Below, one piece after another: positions 1 to 11,674 of a DNA stretch of 64,000 nucleotides. Location of the stretch: NCBI GenBank assembly GCA_945900775.1, contig CAMDJP010000002.1, forward strand, positions 54,696 through 118,695. Direction: 5' to 3'. Numbering within the stretch: the stretch's first letter is position 1; each line of letters begins with the position of its first letter. The stretch comes from Akkermansia muciniphila (GTDB lineage Bacteria; Verrucomicrobiota; Verrucomicrobiia; Limisphaerales; SIAT01). Made by a program: the position numbers and the translations under genes. The notes below the pieces were generated by a model that did no database searches, was not told where the DNA came from, and was given only the letters and a program-made list of their open reading frames with translations.

Positions 1-1072
1 TCACGATGACGGCGCTGGAGCCAGACATGGTACCAGCCTGCTGGAGCGAATCAAAATCGTACGGCAGGTCGAGCAGCGGCACGTCCACCTTGGTCATCTG
101 CCCGTCAGCGCCCTTGCGGTTGAGTTTGAAAACTTCGCCGGCCTTCAGAACTTTCGAGGAGGAGCCACCCGGGATGATGGCTTTCAACTTCCGTCCATCG
201 AGGAGGCCACCGCCAAACGCTGGATCATTGATGAGTTCACCAAGCGTCGCTTTGCCAACTTCAATTTCGTAGTAGCCGGGGCGCTTTACATCGCCGCTCA
301 AACTCACGATGCGCGTGCCGGTATTGTTCGGCGTGCCGAGCTTGGCGTATTCAGCCGAGCCCATCGTGACGATGTGCTTCACGTGGCAGAGGGTCTCCAC
401 GTTGTTCACGATGGTTGGGCACATGTAGAGGCCGAGCACGGCGGGGAAATAGGGCGGCTTGATTCGCGGATAGGCGCGCTTGCCCTCGAGCGATTCAATG
501 AGGCCGGTCTCTTCGCCACAGATGTAAGCGCCCGCGCCGCGATGCACCCAGATATCGAGGTCGTAGCCGGTGCCGAGAATGTTCTTGCCGAGGAAGCCCT
601 TCGCGCGGGCCTCCTCCAAAGCGCGGTTGAGGATGCGGGCGCCCTCGGGGAACTCGCCACGGATGTAGATGTAAGCAAGCTTCACGTCGTTCGCCCAACA
701 AGAGATGATCATCCCTTCGATGAGCTGGTGCGGATCCTTGTGAATGATCTGGCGATCCTTGAATGTACCCGGTTCCGATTCGTCGGCGTTGCAGATGAGA
801 TAGATCGGCTTGCCGCTCTTGCGGTCCACGAAACTCCACTTGAGACCAGCCGAGAATCCTGCACCACCGCGGCCACGCAGGCCGCTCTTGAGCACTTCGT
901 CGCGGATGACCTCCTGCGCGGTCATCTTCTTACCATCCGGTAACTCACGTGGCGCGGTAGCGACAGATTTCTTCAGCGCCTCGTAGCCGCCGTGACGTAC
1001 GTAACACTCCATGTCCGGGGTGTAACCGGGCTGGTCAGCGTCTTTGAGAATGAGTCGAAATTCCTGAGGCAT
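1..1072 (-). CDS. nuoF: NADH-quinone oxidoreductase subunit F (partial, runs off the window start)
   Basis: Minus-strand reading from ATG at 1072 gives MPQEFRLILKDADQPGYTPDMECYVRHGGYEALKKS...EVLKSGLRGRGGAGFSAGLKWSF, the typical NuoF N-terminus with GRGGAGF motif; follows nuoE. Confidence 0.93.
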   Translation of the reverse strand, partial: MPQEFRLILKDADQPGYTPDMECYVRHGGYEALKKSVATAPRELPDGKKMTAQEVIRDEVLKSGLRGRGGAGFSAGLKWSFVDRKSGKPIYLICNADESEPGTFKDRQIIHKDPHQLIEGMIISCWANDVKLAYIYIRGEFPEGARILNRALEEARAKGFLGKNILGTGYDLDIWVHRGAGAYICGEETGLIESLEGKRAYPRIKPPYFPAVLGLYMCPTIVNNVETLCHVKHIVTMGSAEYAKLGTPNNTGTRIVSLSGDVKRPGYYEIEVGKATLGELINDPAFGGGLLDGRKLKAIIPGGSSSKVLKAGEVFKLNRKGADGQMTKVDVPLLDLPYDFDSLQQAGTMSGSSAVIV

Positions 1073-1086
1073 AATCAATCTGCGCC

Positions 1087-1114
1087 TTGACTCGAAAATG
1101 AAAAACGATACGCT
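1087..1114 (+). promoter_or_regulatory. Possible sigma70 promoter for tRNA-Gln
   Basis: TTGACT at 1087-1092, 16-nt spacer, TACGCT at 1109-1114, 12 nt upstream of the tRNA 5' end; the -10 is weak. Confidence 0.35.
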
Positions 1115-1126
1115 GCGCCTCCCCAT

Positions 1127-1200
1127 TGCCAGATGGTGTAACGGTAGCACAAGTGACTCTGGATCACTTTGTCATGGTTCGAATCCATGTCTGGCAACCA
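1127..1200 (+). tRNA. tRNA-Gln (anticodon CTG), CCA encoded
   Basis: TGCCAGA/TCTGGCA acceptor stem, anticodon arm AGTGA-CTCTGGA-TCACT, GGTTCGAATCC T-arm, 3' ACCA. Confidence 0.95.
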
Positions 1201-1205
1201 ATCCC

Positions 1206-1703
1206 TCACTTGCAGCCTCCCATTATCGCGTCCGCCTTCTGCGGCGTGACACCCTCGTGGAACTCCTCGTTGCACATCATCACCGGCGGGGTACCGCAAC
1301 TCGCGAGGCACTCGACGAACTCGATGGAGAACTTGCCGTCCGGCGTCGTCTGCAGGCCGTGCTTGTGCGCGTCCATGCCGAGCTTGGTGCAGAAATGATC
1401 GTAGAGCTTGTGCGAACCGCCGAGCGCGCATGAGAGCGTACGGCAAACCTTGATCTGATGTCGGCCGGCTGGCGCTTGCCGTAACATCGGGTAGAAGGTG
1501 ACCAACTCCCAGATGTTGATCGGCTGCAGCTCAAGTTTCTTGGCGACCCACTCTGCCGCATCGCGTGAGATGTAACCGCAATGCTCCTGCACCGCGTGGA
1601 GCAACATGAGCGAAGCGCTCCGCTTCTGCTGGGGGTAGTGCGACATCAACTCGTCAATCTCGGCCTCAAGCGCGGCTGTGGGCTGGAAACTCATCGGTCG
1701 CAT
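1206..1703 (-). CDS. nuoE: NADH-quinone oxidoreductase subunit E
   Basis: ORF with 2Fe-2S thioredoxin-like motif CRTLSCALGG...VECLASCGTPPVMM, next to nuoF and nuoD. Confidence 0.93.
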   Translation of the reverse strand: MRPMSFQPTAALEAEIDELMSHYPQQKRSASLMLLHAVQEHCGYISRDAAEWVAKKLELQPINIWELVTFYPMLRQAPAGRHQIKVCRTLSCALGGSHKLYDHFCTKLGMDAHKHGLQTTPDGKFSIEFVECLASCGTPPVMMCNEEFHEGVTPQKADAIMGGCK

Positions 1704-2950
1704 TCTCCCATCACGAAATCAATCGAGCCGAGGATGCTCACCACGTCGCTCATCGTGTGGCCGGGCAGCACGTGCGGCAGGATACTTAGGTTACAGAACG
1801 ACGGCGCACGGATTTTCAGACGGTGCGGCGTACCGCCGCCCTTGCTGTTGATGTAGAAGCCGAGTTCGCCCTTCGGATTCTCGGCTCCGAAATAGACCTC
1901 GCCGACCGGCGCGTTCATCCCCTGCGTCACGAGCAGGAACTGGTGAATCAACTCTTCCATGCTCGTCATCACCTTATCCTTCGGCGGCAGGACAATCTTG
2001 CCATCAGCCACGTTCACCGGTCCGCCCGGCAACTTGTCGAGGCACTGGCGGATGATTCGTACGCTCTGGCGCATCTCTTCCATCCGCACGAGATAACGGT
2101 CGTAGCAATCACCCACCGAACCAACCGGCACATCGAATTCCAGCTCGTTGTACACGAGGTACGGATGCGCCTTGCGCAGGTCGTGGTCCACGCCGCTGCC
2201 ACGCAAGTTAGGGCCAGACAAACCAAAATCAATCGCATCGGCGGCAGAGATGATGCCGACATCTTTAGTGCGATCCACGAAGATCGGGTTGCGCGTAAGC
2301 AACTTCTCAGACTCGTCGAAGTTCACGACCACTTCGTCGCAAAACTTCCGCACCGCATCGGTCCAGCCCGACGGCAGGTCGCGCGCGAGTCCGCCGATAC
2401 GAGTGTAACTCGTCGTGAAACGCGCGCCGGTGAGCGATTCACACAAATTGTATATCTTCTCGCGCTCGGTGAACGTGTGCAGGAAAACCGTGAGCGCGCC
2501 GACATCCATCGCGAAGGCGCCGAGACCGAGCAGATGCGCCGAGACGCGGGCCAACTCGCAGCAGATCACGCGAATGTACTGACAGCGCGGCGGGAGCTTG
2601 TCGTGGATGCCGAGCAACTTCTCCACCGCGAGCGCGTAGGCGACGTTGTTCGCCAGCGGCGCGAGGTAATCCAGCCGATCCGTGTACGGGATGAACTGGG
2701 TATAGGTCATGTTCTCGGCGATTTTCTCGTCGCCGCGATGTAGATAACCGACGTCCGGAATGGCCTTGGTGATAATCTCGCCGTCCATCTCGAGCACGAT
2801 TCGGAGCACGCCGTGCGTGGACGGGTGCGACGGCCCCATGTTCAGGATCATCTTTTCGCCCTGCACGTCCTGCAGTTCCTCAGCGGCCGAAGCCGCGCGG
2901 GCCGCGGGCTCCTTGAACTGGATGTCGTGAACGCTAGGCATGGAAATCAC
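1691..2950 (-). CDS. nuoD: NADH-quinone oxidoreductase subunit D
   Basis: NMGPSHPSTHGVLRIVLEMDGE and C-terminal SILGSIDFVMGECDR are diagnostic of NuoD/49 kDa subunit. Confidence 0.97.
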   Translation of the reverse strand: MISMPSVHDIQFKEPAARAASAAEELQDVQGEKMILNMGPSHPSTHGVLRIVLEMDGEIITKAIPDVGYLHRGDEKIAENMTYTQFIPYTDRLDYLAPLANNVAYALAVEKLLGIHDKLPPRCQYIRVICCELARVSAHLLGLGAFAMDVGALTVFLHTFTEREKIYNLCESLTGARFTTSYTRIGGLARDLPSGWTDAVRKFCDEVVVNFDESEKLLTRNPIFVDRTKDVGIISAADAIDFGLSGPNLRGSGVDHDLRKAHPYLVYNELEFDVPVGSVGDCYDRYLVRMEEMRQSVRIIRQCLDKLPGGPVNVADGKIVLPPKDKVMTSMEELIHQFLLVTQGMNAPVGEVYFGAENPKGELGFYINSKGGGTPHRLKIRAPSFCNLSILPHVLPGHTMSDVVSILGSIDFVMGECDR

Positions 2951-3561
2951 TTCTTCGGCTCGACGGAATCGGTCTCTGGAATGCGGACACGCGGCTCACG
3001 GGCGATGGTGTCCTTGCCACCGGCGACCGTGACGAACGGGCCGCCCTCGAGCGGCGCGGACTTGGTGAAGGCGACTTCAGGCAAATCAGTCGGCTTACCG
3101 GCGAGTGGAAAATCTTTGCGCAACGGAAAGTACGGATAGCCGTCCCACATCAGAATGCGCCGCAGGTCGGGATGGCCCCGAAAACGCACGCCCATCATGT
3201 CGTAAATCTCGCGCTCGTGCCAATCGGCCGTGCGCCAGACGCCACTGATTGTAGGCAACTCGGACTTCTCCTCGCTCACGCTCGTCTTAATGCGGAGATG
3301 GCAGCGATGGGCCATGCCGTACAATTCGTAAACCAAGGTCCAGCGCGGATCCTCGCCGTAGTTGTCCACGCTCGAAAGATCAACCAACGAGTCACAACCG
3401 AGGGTTTGCTTCGCGAAGGCGCAGACCTCGGTGATACGTTCGGCGTCAGCCAGCGTCACTGTGATTTCGCAACGGAACTCGGTTGGGGCGGAGATGAGGT
3501 CACCGAACTTGGCCTTGAGTTGCTGGGCTAATTCGAGGGGGGTCATTCCGGTTGAAAACAC
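2947..3561 (-). CDS. nuoC: NADH-quinone oxidoreductase subunit C
   Basis: EREIYDMMGVRFRGHPDLRRILMWDGYPYFPLRKDFPL, the 30 kDa subunit signature. Confidence 0.96.
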   Translation of the reverse strand: MFSTGMTPLELAQQLKAKFGDLISAPTEFRCEITVTLADAERITEVCAFAKQTLGCDSLVDLSSVDNYGEDPRWTLVYELYGMAHRCHLRIKTSVSEEKSELPTISGVWRTADWHEREIYDMMGVRFRGHPDLRRILMWDGYPYFPLRKDFPLAGKPTDLPEVAFTKSAPLEGGPFVTVAGGKDTIAREPRVRIPETDSVEPKK

Positions 3562-3573
3562 AAGGTGAAGGGG

Positions 3574-4083
3574 TCAGCCAACGCTCTTCTGTGTGGCGAT
3601 GAGCGGCTCTTTGCCGATTTTATTCTGCAACTTCATAAGTGCGTCAAGCAACGCTTCCGGGCGCGGCGGGCAGCCAGCCACGTACACGTCCACAGGAATG
3701 ATATTGTCCACGCCCTGCAGCACAGAATAGCTGCGATACATCCCGCCGGTCGAAGCACAAGCGCCCATCGCGATGACCCATTTCGGCTCAGCCATCTGAT
3801 CGTAAATACGGCGAACGGCGAGCGCCATCTTGTAAGTCACGGTGCCAGCCACGATCATAACATCCGACTGGCGAGGGGAAAAGCGCATGACCTCGGAGCC
3901 GAAGCGGGAGATGTCGTAACGACTCGCGCCAGCGGCCATCAACTCGATTGCGCAGCAGGCCAGACCCATCGGCATCGGCCAGAGAGAATTCTGACGGAAC
4001 CAGTTCAACGCAGCATCCACGCGCGTTACAACAACGTCGCCCTCAATCTTTGAGTTGTAGCCAATCTCAGTCTGCGTCAGCAT
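3574..4083 (-). CDS. nuoB: NADH-quinone oxidoreductase subunit B
   Basis: [11 protein letters not shown]...[10 protein letters not shown]...[16 protein letters not shown]; start taken at MLTQTEIGY inside the longer ORF 3574..4149. Confidence 0.95.
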   Translation of the reverse strand: MLTQTEIGYNSKIEGDVVVTRVDAALNWFRQNSLWPMPMGLACCAIELMAAGASRYDISRFGSEVMRFSPRQSDVMIVAGTVTYKMALAVRRIYDQMAEPKWVIAMGACASTGGMYRSYSVLQGVDNIIPVDVYVAGCPPRPEALLDALMKLQNKIGKEPLIATQKSVG

Positions 4084-4258
4084 AAGTCGGAGGGATGGCA
4101 GAAACCACCTTTGCGGGAGAAAGCTAATCAGCGACCATGGGTGGGGCAAGTGAATTAGTGATTTTTTTCACAAGCTGCCAACATCCCGCTTCCCACGCCC
4201 AATTCACGCCTGTTTCTGCACAGCTCGATGGATGGATTCCTCCTAAGATTTTACTCCC

Positions 4259-4287
4259 TTGACGAAACCTGCATCCTGCCTCAGATT
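4259..4287 (+). promoter_or_regulatory. Possible promoter upstream of rpoD
   Basis: TTGACG (4259-4264), 17-nt spacer, CAGATT (4282-4287). Weak -10. Confidence 0.3.
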
Positions 4288-4322
4288 TGACGGCTCTTTT
4301 ATTGAGAATGGTATTGTTTCCT

Positions 4323-6233
<1,911 letters not shown>

Positions 6234-6250
6234 GTCGCCCGCAAAAATTC

Positions 6251-6290
6251 AAAGCCCTTCCTCGCGCAAAGCTTGGAGGGGCTTTTTTCT
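6251..6290 (+). terminator. Rho-independent terminator after rpoD
   Basis: AAAGCCCTTCC ... GGAGGGGCTTTTTTC hairpin plus T-run, 18 nt past the rpoD stop. Confidence 0.7.
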
Positions 6291-6332
6291 TTTCCAAATC
6301 GCTCCGCTTACGCCAGAGTCGCCCCGCAGTAC

Positions 6333-6408
<76 letters not shown>

Positions 6409-6414
6409 ACCTCA

Positions 6415-6636
6415 CTATTTCGGCTCGCCGCCCGTCTTCCGCTCCAGCAACCGCGCCTTGAGAAAATTATCCGGCGGCGCCTCCATCTAGGCCATCAACT
6501 ACAAGTCTGCGAGGAACTCGCTTCTCTTCACCATCTGCTCTTCCAGCAACACCCGCCCTACCGCGCCCTTCTCCCCTTCACCGCTCGGCTTCCCCTCCTT
6601 CTCTGGCTCAGGACGCGGTGACCTTCGTAATCCCAT
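6415..6636 (-). pseudogene. Small ORF interrupted by two in-frame TAG codons
   Basis: Minus strand from ATG 6636: MGLRRSPRPEPEKEGKPSGEGEKGAVGRVLLEEQMVKRSEFLADL*LMA*MEAPPDNFLKARLLERKTGGEPK*; TAGs at 6499-6501 and 6487-6489. Confidence 0.5.
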
Positions 6637-6808
6637 GCCCACTCCCACACTCAGACGTTCAAGAAAAGACCCCTAGCAAGACGCTCCGTGCCTGATAAAC
6701 CGGAAAAACGGATATTCTAGGCAATGAAAATGCCAATTTAAAGGTTTGCAATGGGGGGGGTTGTGTTACTCTCTGTACGTTCTTGTAATAAGAACTCAGC
6801 GCGTTCAG

Positions 6809-8311
6809 ATGAAAAAAATTGCTGCCATCACTTTCGCCCTCCTCTTGGCGTGTGGCGCTATGCTCTGGCTCCTTCAGCACCCCAGTCAGCCGGCGCTTTT
6901 CGCTGACGTGCCGACGGATGCAGCCAAGTCCTCACTTGCTGACCGTAATCTTGCCAACCGCGTGCGTTTTGTCCGCCTGAACGAAGATGCTGTCGGCTCC
7001 CTGTCGCAGGCCAATAGCGAAGTGCAGCTCAATTTTTTCAAAGGCGACGCTCCTACGGCCTTAATCGAGCGCACCGAAGAAAACATCAATCAGAGCATCA
7101 CCAGTTACGGCACCCTCAAAGGCATCCCCCACAGCCAGGTCATCCTCGTAGCCGGCGGCGGCACCTTGGCCGGCTCCGTGATGATGCCCGATGGGCGAAT
7201 GTATCTGATTTCACACGCCAGCGACGGCATCCATAAAATCCTTGAGATAGCCAATGAAAAACTGCCTGACTGCGATGCCGGCCGCGGCGAAATCGCGCGA
7301 CGTTCAAAGGATGGCAAAGCCGTGATGGCCTTCCAAAGCACTTCTGGGCGTACCCCACGGACTTATATCAACCCTGCCACTACCGAACGCGTCAATCTGC
7401 GATACCCCACGACCTACGTCAGAACCGCGTCACGCCCCACGGCAGCAACTCCGCCGACAGCACCCGTCACCACGCAGCCAACTACCCCACAAACGACCGC
7501 TACGCCCGTGACTCCCACGAAGGCCGTGACCGCTCCAACCAAAGCCACGCCCAGCAAGGGAAGCGCCACCATTGACCTCCTCGTCGTGTACACGGCGCAG
7601 GCCGCAGCGGATCACGGCGGTAAGAGCGGCGCGGAGAATATGATCACCACGGCCGCCGCACAGGCCAACACGGCGCTGAAAAATAGCAAAATCAACGCCC
7701 AAATCCGCGTGGTACACATGGCGCAGGTGGCCTACACCGAAGGGACCGGCGTCGCCGAGGACCTCGATGCAGTGACCAACGGCTCGACCCCCAACCTCAA
7801 GCAGGTTCACCAGTTGCGGCTCCAACACAAAGCAGACCTAGTCACACTTTTTACCGCCGCGCACGGCGGCTCAGCAGTAGGCGTTGGCTGGGTAATGCCC
7901 GGCACACCGATTCCCGATAATGGCTATAACGTGGTTGAGCTCCACGCTGCGCCTATGCTCACCTTCATTCACGAGGTCGGTCACAACCTCGGTTGTGACC
8001 ATACAAAAGATGGCGGTGGCACGGGCGCCTTCCCCTACTCCCATGGTCACCGATTCAAGGACGCGAAAGCGGGTACCGAATATCGGAGCGTGATGGCTTA
8101 CGCGCCGGGCGTGCGCGTACCTTACTTCTCGAATCCAAGTGTGAGCTATTTTGGCGCGGCCACTGGCATCACGGATGATGCCGATAATGCCCGAACCATC
8201 AATCAGACCGCCTCCATCACCGCTGCCTATTCCGACACACTTGCAAAGCAGGGCAGCACCAGTACCAAAGGTAAAGACAGGGCTGACCGCCCCACCAGTA
8301 ACGGTAAATAG
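6809..8311 (+). CDS. Secreted reprolysin-like zinc metalloprotease
   Basis: Signal peptide MKKIAAITFALLLACGAMLWLL, Thr/Pro-rich linker, zinc site HEVGHNLGCDH followed by Met-turn-like SVMAYA. Confidence 0.88.
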   Translation: MKKIAAITFALLLACGAMLWLLQHPSQPALFADVPTDAAKSSLADRNLANRVRFVRLNEDAVGSLSQANSEVQLNFFKGDAPTALIERTEENINQSITSYGTLKGIPHSQVILVAGGGTLAGSVMMPDGRMYLISHASDGIHKILEIANEKLPDCDAGRGEIARRSKDGKAVMAFQSTSGRTPRTYINPATTERVNLRYPTTYVRTASRPTAATPPTAPVTTQPTTPQTTATPVTPTKAVTAPTKATPSKGSATIDLLVVYTAQAAADHGGKSGAENMITTAAAQANTALKNSKINAQIRVVHMAQVAYTEGTGVAEDLDAVTNGSTPNLKQVHQLRLQHKADLVTLFTAAHGGSAVGVGWVMPGTPIPDNGYNVVELHAAPMLTFIHEVGHNLGCDHTKDGGGTGAFPYSHGHRFKDAKAGTEYRSVMAYAPGVRVPYFSNPSVSYFGAATGITDDADNARTINQTASITAAYSDTLAKQGSTSTKGKDRADRPTSNGK

Positions 8312-8432
8312 TCCTCCGTAATCTCTACAGTCCCCAGAAGGTTTTAGTTTTCCAGCCGACGGTCCGTAGTCTCTTTCTCTTCGCTTCCTTCAAAACTTCG
8401 CCCAGAAAACCCGATGGACTTCGGCGATTGCT

Positions 8433-9638
8433 TTGGCTAAAACGATTCCCATGCACGTCCCTCTCCATTCTTCTCCGCATCAGACACGTCGTTCTTTCCT
8501 CGGCCAGACTCTAACTACGGCCGCCGCTGTGACAATCGGCGCGCCGTTCCTGCGCGCCGCGCGGGCGGCCGCACCATCCTTCAAGCTGATCGAGACCAAA
8601 GTCATCTCTCCGCAGCCGGACCTCTATCACGGCTGGCCCACGCTTGCACGCCGGCGGGACGGCGAGCTGTGGCTCGTCTGCTCCGGTGGGCGCGAGCAGC
8701 ATGTCTGTCCATTCGGGCAAGTAGTGGCGATGACCTCGCGGGACAACGGCACAACGTGGACCTGGCCACGCGTCCTGCTGGACGGCACGATTGACGACCG
8801 CGACGCCGGCGTGCTGGAGACAGCGAAGGGCACGCTACTCGTCACGACCTTCACCTCGCTCGCCTATGAACCGCTCCTCGAAGCGGCGGTGAAGTCGGGC
8901 AAGTGGCCAGCCGACCGGCTCGCCCGATGGCAGGCCGTGCACAATCGCCTCGGTTCCGGCGCGCGAAACAAGGAACTCGGTCAGTGGATGCTGCGCTCGA
9001 CCGACGGCGGAACGACTTGGTCGCCGCGCTCCGATTGCATCGTCAACAGCCCGCACGGGCCGATCCAGCTCCGTGACGGTCGCCTGCTCTACGCTGGCAA
9101 GGAGTTGTGGACTGGCCAGCGGCGCGTGGGCGTATGCGAATCCACGGACGACGGCCAGACTTGGCGTTGGCTGGCGGAGATTCCCGTGCGCAAGGACGAT
9201 TCTTTGAAGGAGTACCACGAACTACACGCGGTCGAGGCTGGTGACGGAAAAATCATCGTCCAGATCCGCAACCACAACGTGGCCCACCGGGGCGAGACGT
9301 TGCAATGCGAGTCGGCTGATGGCGGCAAAACATGGAGCGAGCTTCATTCCATTGGCGTGTGGGGCCTGCCTTCGCACCTGCTCCGCCTGCGCGACGGGCG
9401 ACTGCTGATGACCTACGGTCACCGGCGCGCGCCGCTCGGCAACCAAGCGAGGCTCAGTGAAGACCACGGCAAGACGTGGAGCGAGCCGATGATCCTTTCC
9501 GGCGACGGCGTCTCGGGCGACCTCGGTTATCCGAGTACGATGCAGATCGAGGACGGCTCCCTCGTCACCGTCTGGTACGAAGCGATGAAGGGCCATCCGA
9601 AGGCCGTGCTGCGACAGGCACGCTGGACCCTAGCCTAA
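8433..9638 (+). CDS. Exo-alpha-sialidase / BNR-repeat glycosidase with Tat signal
   Basis: Twin-arginine TRRSFLGQTLTTAAAVTIG; repeated Asp-box motifs SRDNGTTWTWP, STDGGTTWSP, STDDGQTWRW, SADGGKTWSE, SEDHGKTWSE. Confidence 0.88.
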   Translation: MAKTIPMHVPLHSSPHQTRRSFLGQTLTTAAAVTIGAPFLRAARAAAPSFKLIETKVISPQPDLYHGWPTLARRRDGELWLVCSGGREQHVCPFGQVVAMTSRDNGTTWTWPRVLLDGTIDDRDAGVLETAKGTLLVTTFTSLAYEPLLEAAVKSGKWPADRLARWQAVHNRLGSGARNKELGQWMLRSTDGGTTWSPRSDCIVNSPHGPIQLRDGRLLYAGKELWTGQRRVGVCESTDDGQTWRWLAEIPVRKDDSLKEYHELHAVEAGDGKIIVQIRNHNVAHRGETLQCESADGGKTWSELHSIGVWGLPSHLLRLRDGRLLMTYGHRRAPLGNQARLSEDHGKTWSEPMILSGDGVSGDLGYPSTMQIEDGSLVTVWYEAMKGHPKAVLRQARWTLA

Positions 9639-9666
9639 GTCGAGGAAACTCCCCCGCGTTCGAGCG

Positions 9667-10971
9667 TCACGGCCCACTGGCCACGTTCTTTTTCCCGCCG
9701 ATACACCAGAGATGCTTGTGGGTGCGGATGAAGATTTCGCTATTGGAAATGGCGTGCGATGAATTGCAGAGAGTACCATCGAGCGGATTCGTGGCCACGG
9801 GCTCGAATTTCGGGCTGGCCTTGAGAACGATTGTCTCAGCCGATTGGTTAAGGATGTAAATCAGACCTCCAGCCAGCACCATCGAAGACCACGACTCCTG
9901 TTTCGCGCCCGTACCGCGCAGCCGCTCTTGCCAGACGGTCTTGCCGGTCTTCAACTCCAAACACTCAGCGATGCCCTCGGTGTTGAGCACGTACAAATGG
10001 TCACCAGCAATCACGCCGGAACCGAGGCGGTTCTTCGTGCGGACGGTTTGCCAGAGGCGGTGCGTGGCGGTGACATCGCCGGAACCGCCGGTCTTCACCG
10101 CGATGCTCGTGCCGAAATAGCCGCCCATGCCGACGAGCACTCCATCGGCATGAATCGGCGAGGCGTACACGAGCTCATTGAGACCGTCGCAGTGCCAGAG
10201 TGGTTTGCCGGTCGCGGGATCAAAGGCGCGCGTGAGCTGCGGAAAGGTCTGAATCAGCTCATCACGTTTGCCGGCACGGACAACAATGGGCGTAGTGAAG
10301 GTACCGCTCATCCCGCGCGCCTCGCTGCCGCGAAAGCCATCGGTGCGGGGTCGCTGCTCGTGTGCCGGCTCCGCGAATTCCCAGAGCGTCTTGCCTGTAC
10401 GTTTATCGAGGCCGATGAGCCGCGCGTTCAAGCCCGGACCAAAATAAAGTGCGCAGACGTTCCCGTGCAGGACCGGGCTAGCGGCGTAGGCCCACTCGTG
10501 TTCCTGATGACCGAGGTCACGACGCCAAAGCTCCTTGCCGTTCATGTCCCAACAGAAAAGGCCAGCGGAACCGAAGAAGGCGATGACGCGCTCGCCGTCG
10601 GTGACCGGCGAGGCCGCGCAGAATGGGTTCTGTCCATAACGTTTCTCAGGCTGCTTCCAGGTCACACCGTGCTGCCAGAGCAGCTTGCCGTCCCGACGAT
10701 TAAAGCAGATTACCGTGCGCCCGCCCTCGGCTTCCTTCGCTTGAGCAATGAAAACGCGATCGCCCCAAACAATCGGCGAAGAGTCGCCCGGCTCTGCAAG
10801 CGTCGTCTTCCACTTCACGCCTTCCGCAGCGCTCCATTTCATCGGGAGGCTGTTCTCAGACGAAGTGCCGTCACCATTCGGCCCGCGCCACGACGGCCAA
10901 TCAGCAGCAGTTGCAACAGAAAACAGGGCGGCAAACGTTGCGGCGCAGAGGGAAATCTTGGCGAGTTTCAT
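9667..10971 (-). CDS. PQQ-binding-like beta-propeller repeat protein (secreted)
   Basis: MKLAKISLCAATFAALFSVATAADWPSWRGPNGDGTSSE...; GKLLWQHGVTWKQP, GKELWRRDLGHQEHEWAYAASPVLHG propeller repeats. Confidence 0.88.
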   Translation of the reverse strand: MKLAKISLCAATFAALFSVATAADWPSWRGPNGDGTSSENSLPMKWSAAEGVKWKTTLAEPGDSSPIVWGDRVFIAQAKEAEGGRTVICFNRRDGKLLWQHGVTWKQPEKRYGQNPFCAASPVTDGERVIAFFGSAGLFCWDMNGKELWRRDLGHQEHEWAYAASPVLHGNVCALYFGPGLNARLIGLDKRTGKTLWEFAEPAHEQRPRTDGFRGSEARGMSGTFTTPIVVRAGKRDELIQTFPQLTRAFDPATGKPLWHCDGLNELVYASPIHADGVLVGMGGYFGTSIAVKTGGSGDVTATHRLWQTVRTKNRLGSGVIAGDHLYVLNTEGIAECLELKTGKTVWQERLRGTGAKQESWSSMVLAGGLIYILNQSAETIVLKASPKFEPVATNPLDGTLCNSSHAISNSEIFIRTHKHLWCIGGKKNVASGP

Positions 10972-11070
10972 CACATGAAACTCTACCAGACAGAAGCGAG
11001 CGAGGCCAAGTGCAAGCTTGGTGTTCCTTTTCCGCAGCGGCGAAGGTAGATTACCTGAATCGAGCAACAC

Positions 11071-11451
11071 ATGAGCCACAAACTCGAGAAAGCCCCCGCC
11101 GAGCTTGGCTTGGCGGAGTATCACCGGCACATCTTCCTCTGCGCCGACCAGACCAATCCGCAATGCTGCAGCAAAACGGCCGGACTGGAGTCGTGGGAAT
11201 TTTTGAAGAAGCGGCTGAAGGACCTGGGCCTCACTGGGGCGAGCCCGCTGGTTTTCCGCACCAAGGCCAACTGTCTACGCGTCTGTACCAAAGGGCCAAT
11301 CGCCGTGGTCTATCCCGAGGCTGTCTGGTACCACTCCTGCACGCCTGAGACGCTGGAGCGAATCATTCAGGAGCATCTGATTGGCGGTCGTCCGGTGCAG
11401 GAGTTCGCCTTCGCGCAGAACCCGCACTGCGTGCTGCACGCTAAGCACTAA
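11071..11451 (+). CDS. [2Fe-2S] thioredoxin-like ferredoxin
   Basis: [34 protein letters not shown]...[29 protein letters not shown]. Confidence 0.88.
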   Translation: MSHKLEKAPAELGLAEYHRHIFLCADQTNPQCCSKTAGLESWEFLKKRLKDLGLTGASPLVFRTKANCLRVCTKGPIAVVYPEAVWYHSCTPETLERIIQEHLIGGRPVQEFAFAQNPHCVLHAKH

Positions 11452-11521
11452 GCATAGTAGGCACTCCCCTTCCCTTTTGGTGGTGCTGGGTTATTTTGCT
11501 CCAGAAACCGGAGATGACCCC

Positions 11522-11636
11522 ATGATTCACGACACGTTTGCCAAGCTGGAAACCAGACTTCACGCGACAGAACGACTCGACGAACGAGAGTGAGATGACT
11601 CGGAGAGTTTGCTGAAAACCCTGTGGGTTTAAATCG
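11522..11636 (+). pseudogene. Possible remnant of a short DUF4404-like gene
   Basis: MIHDTFAKLETRLHATERLDERE* followed, one frame over, by DDSESLLKTLWV*; resembles MIxxTIAKIEARL... starts. Weak. Confidence 0.2.
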
Positions 11637-11674
11637 CCGCGCGGACGAATCTCGGAACCTAGCCGCAGGACCCC

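Noticed and set aside
1823-2743. 306-aa plus ORF antisense to nuoD
   Set aside because: Shadow ORF opposite a conserved gene.
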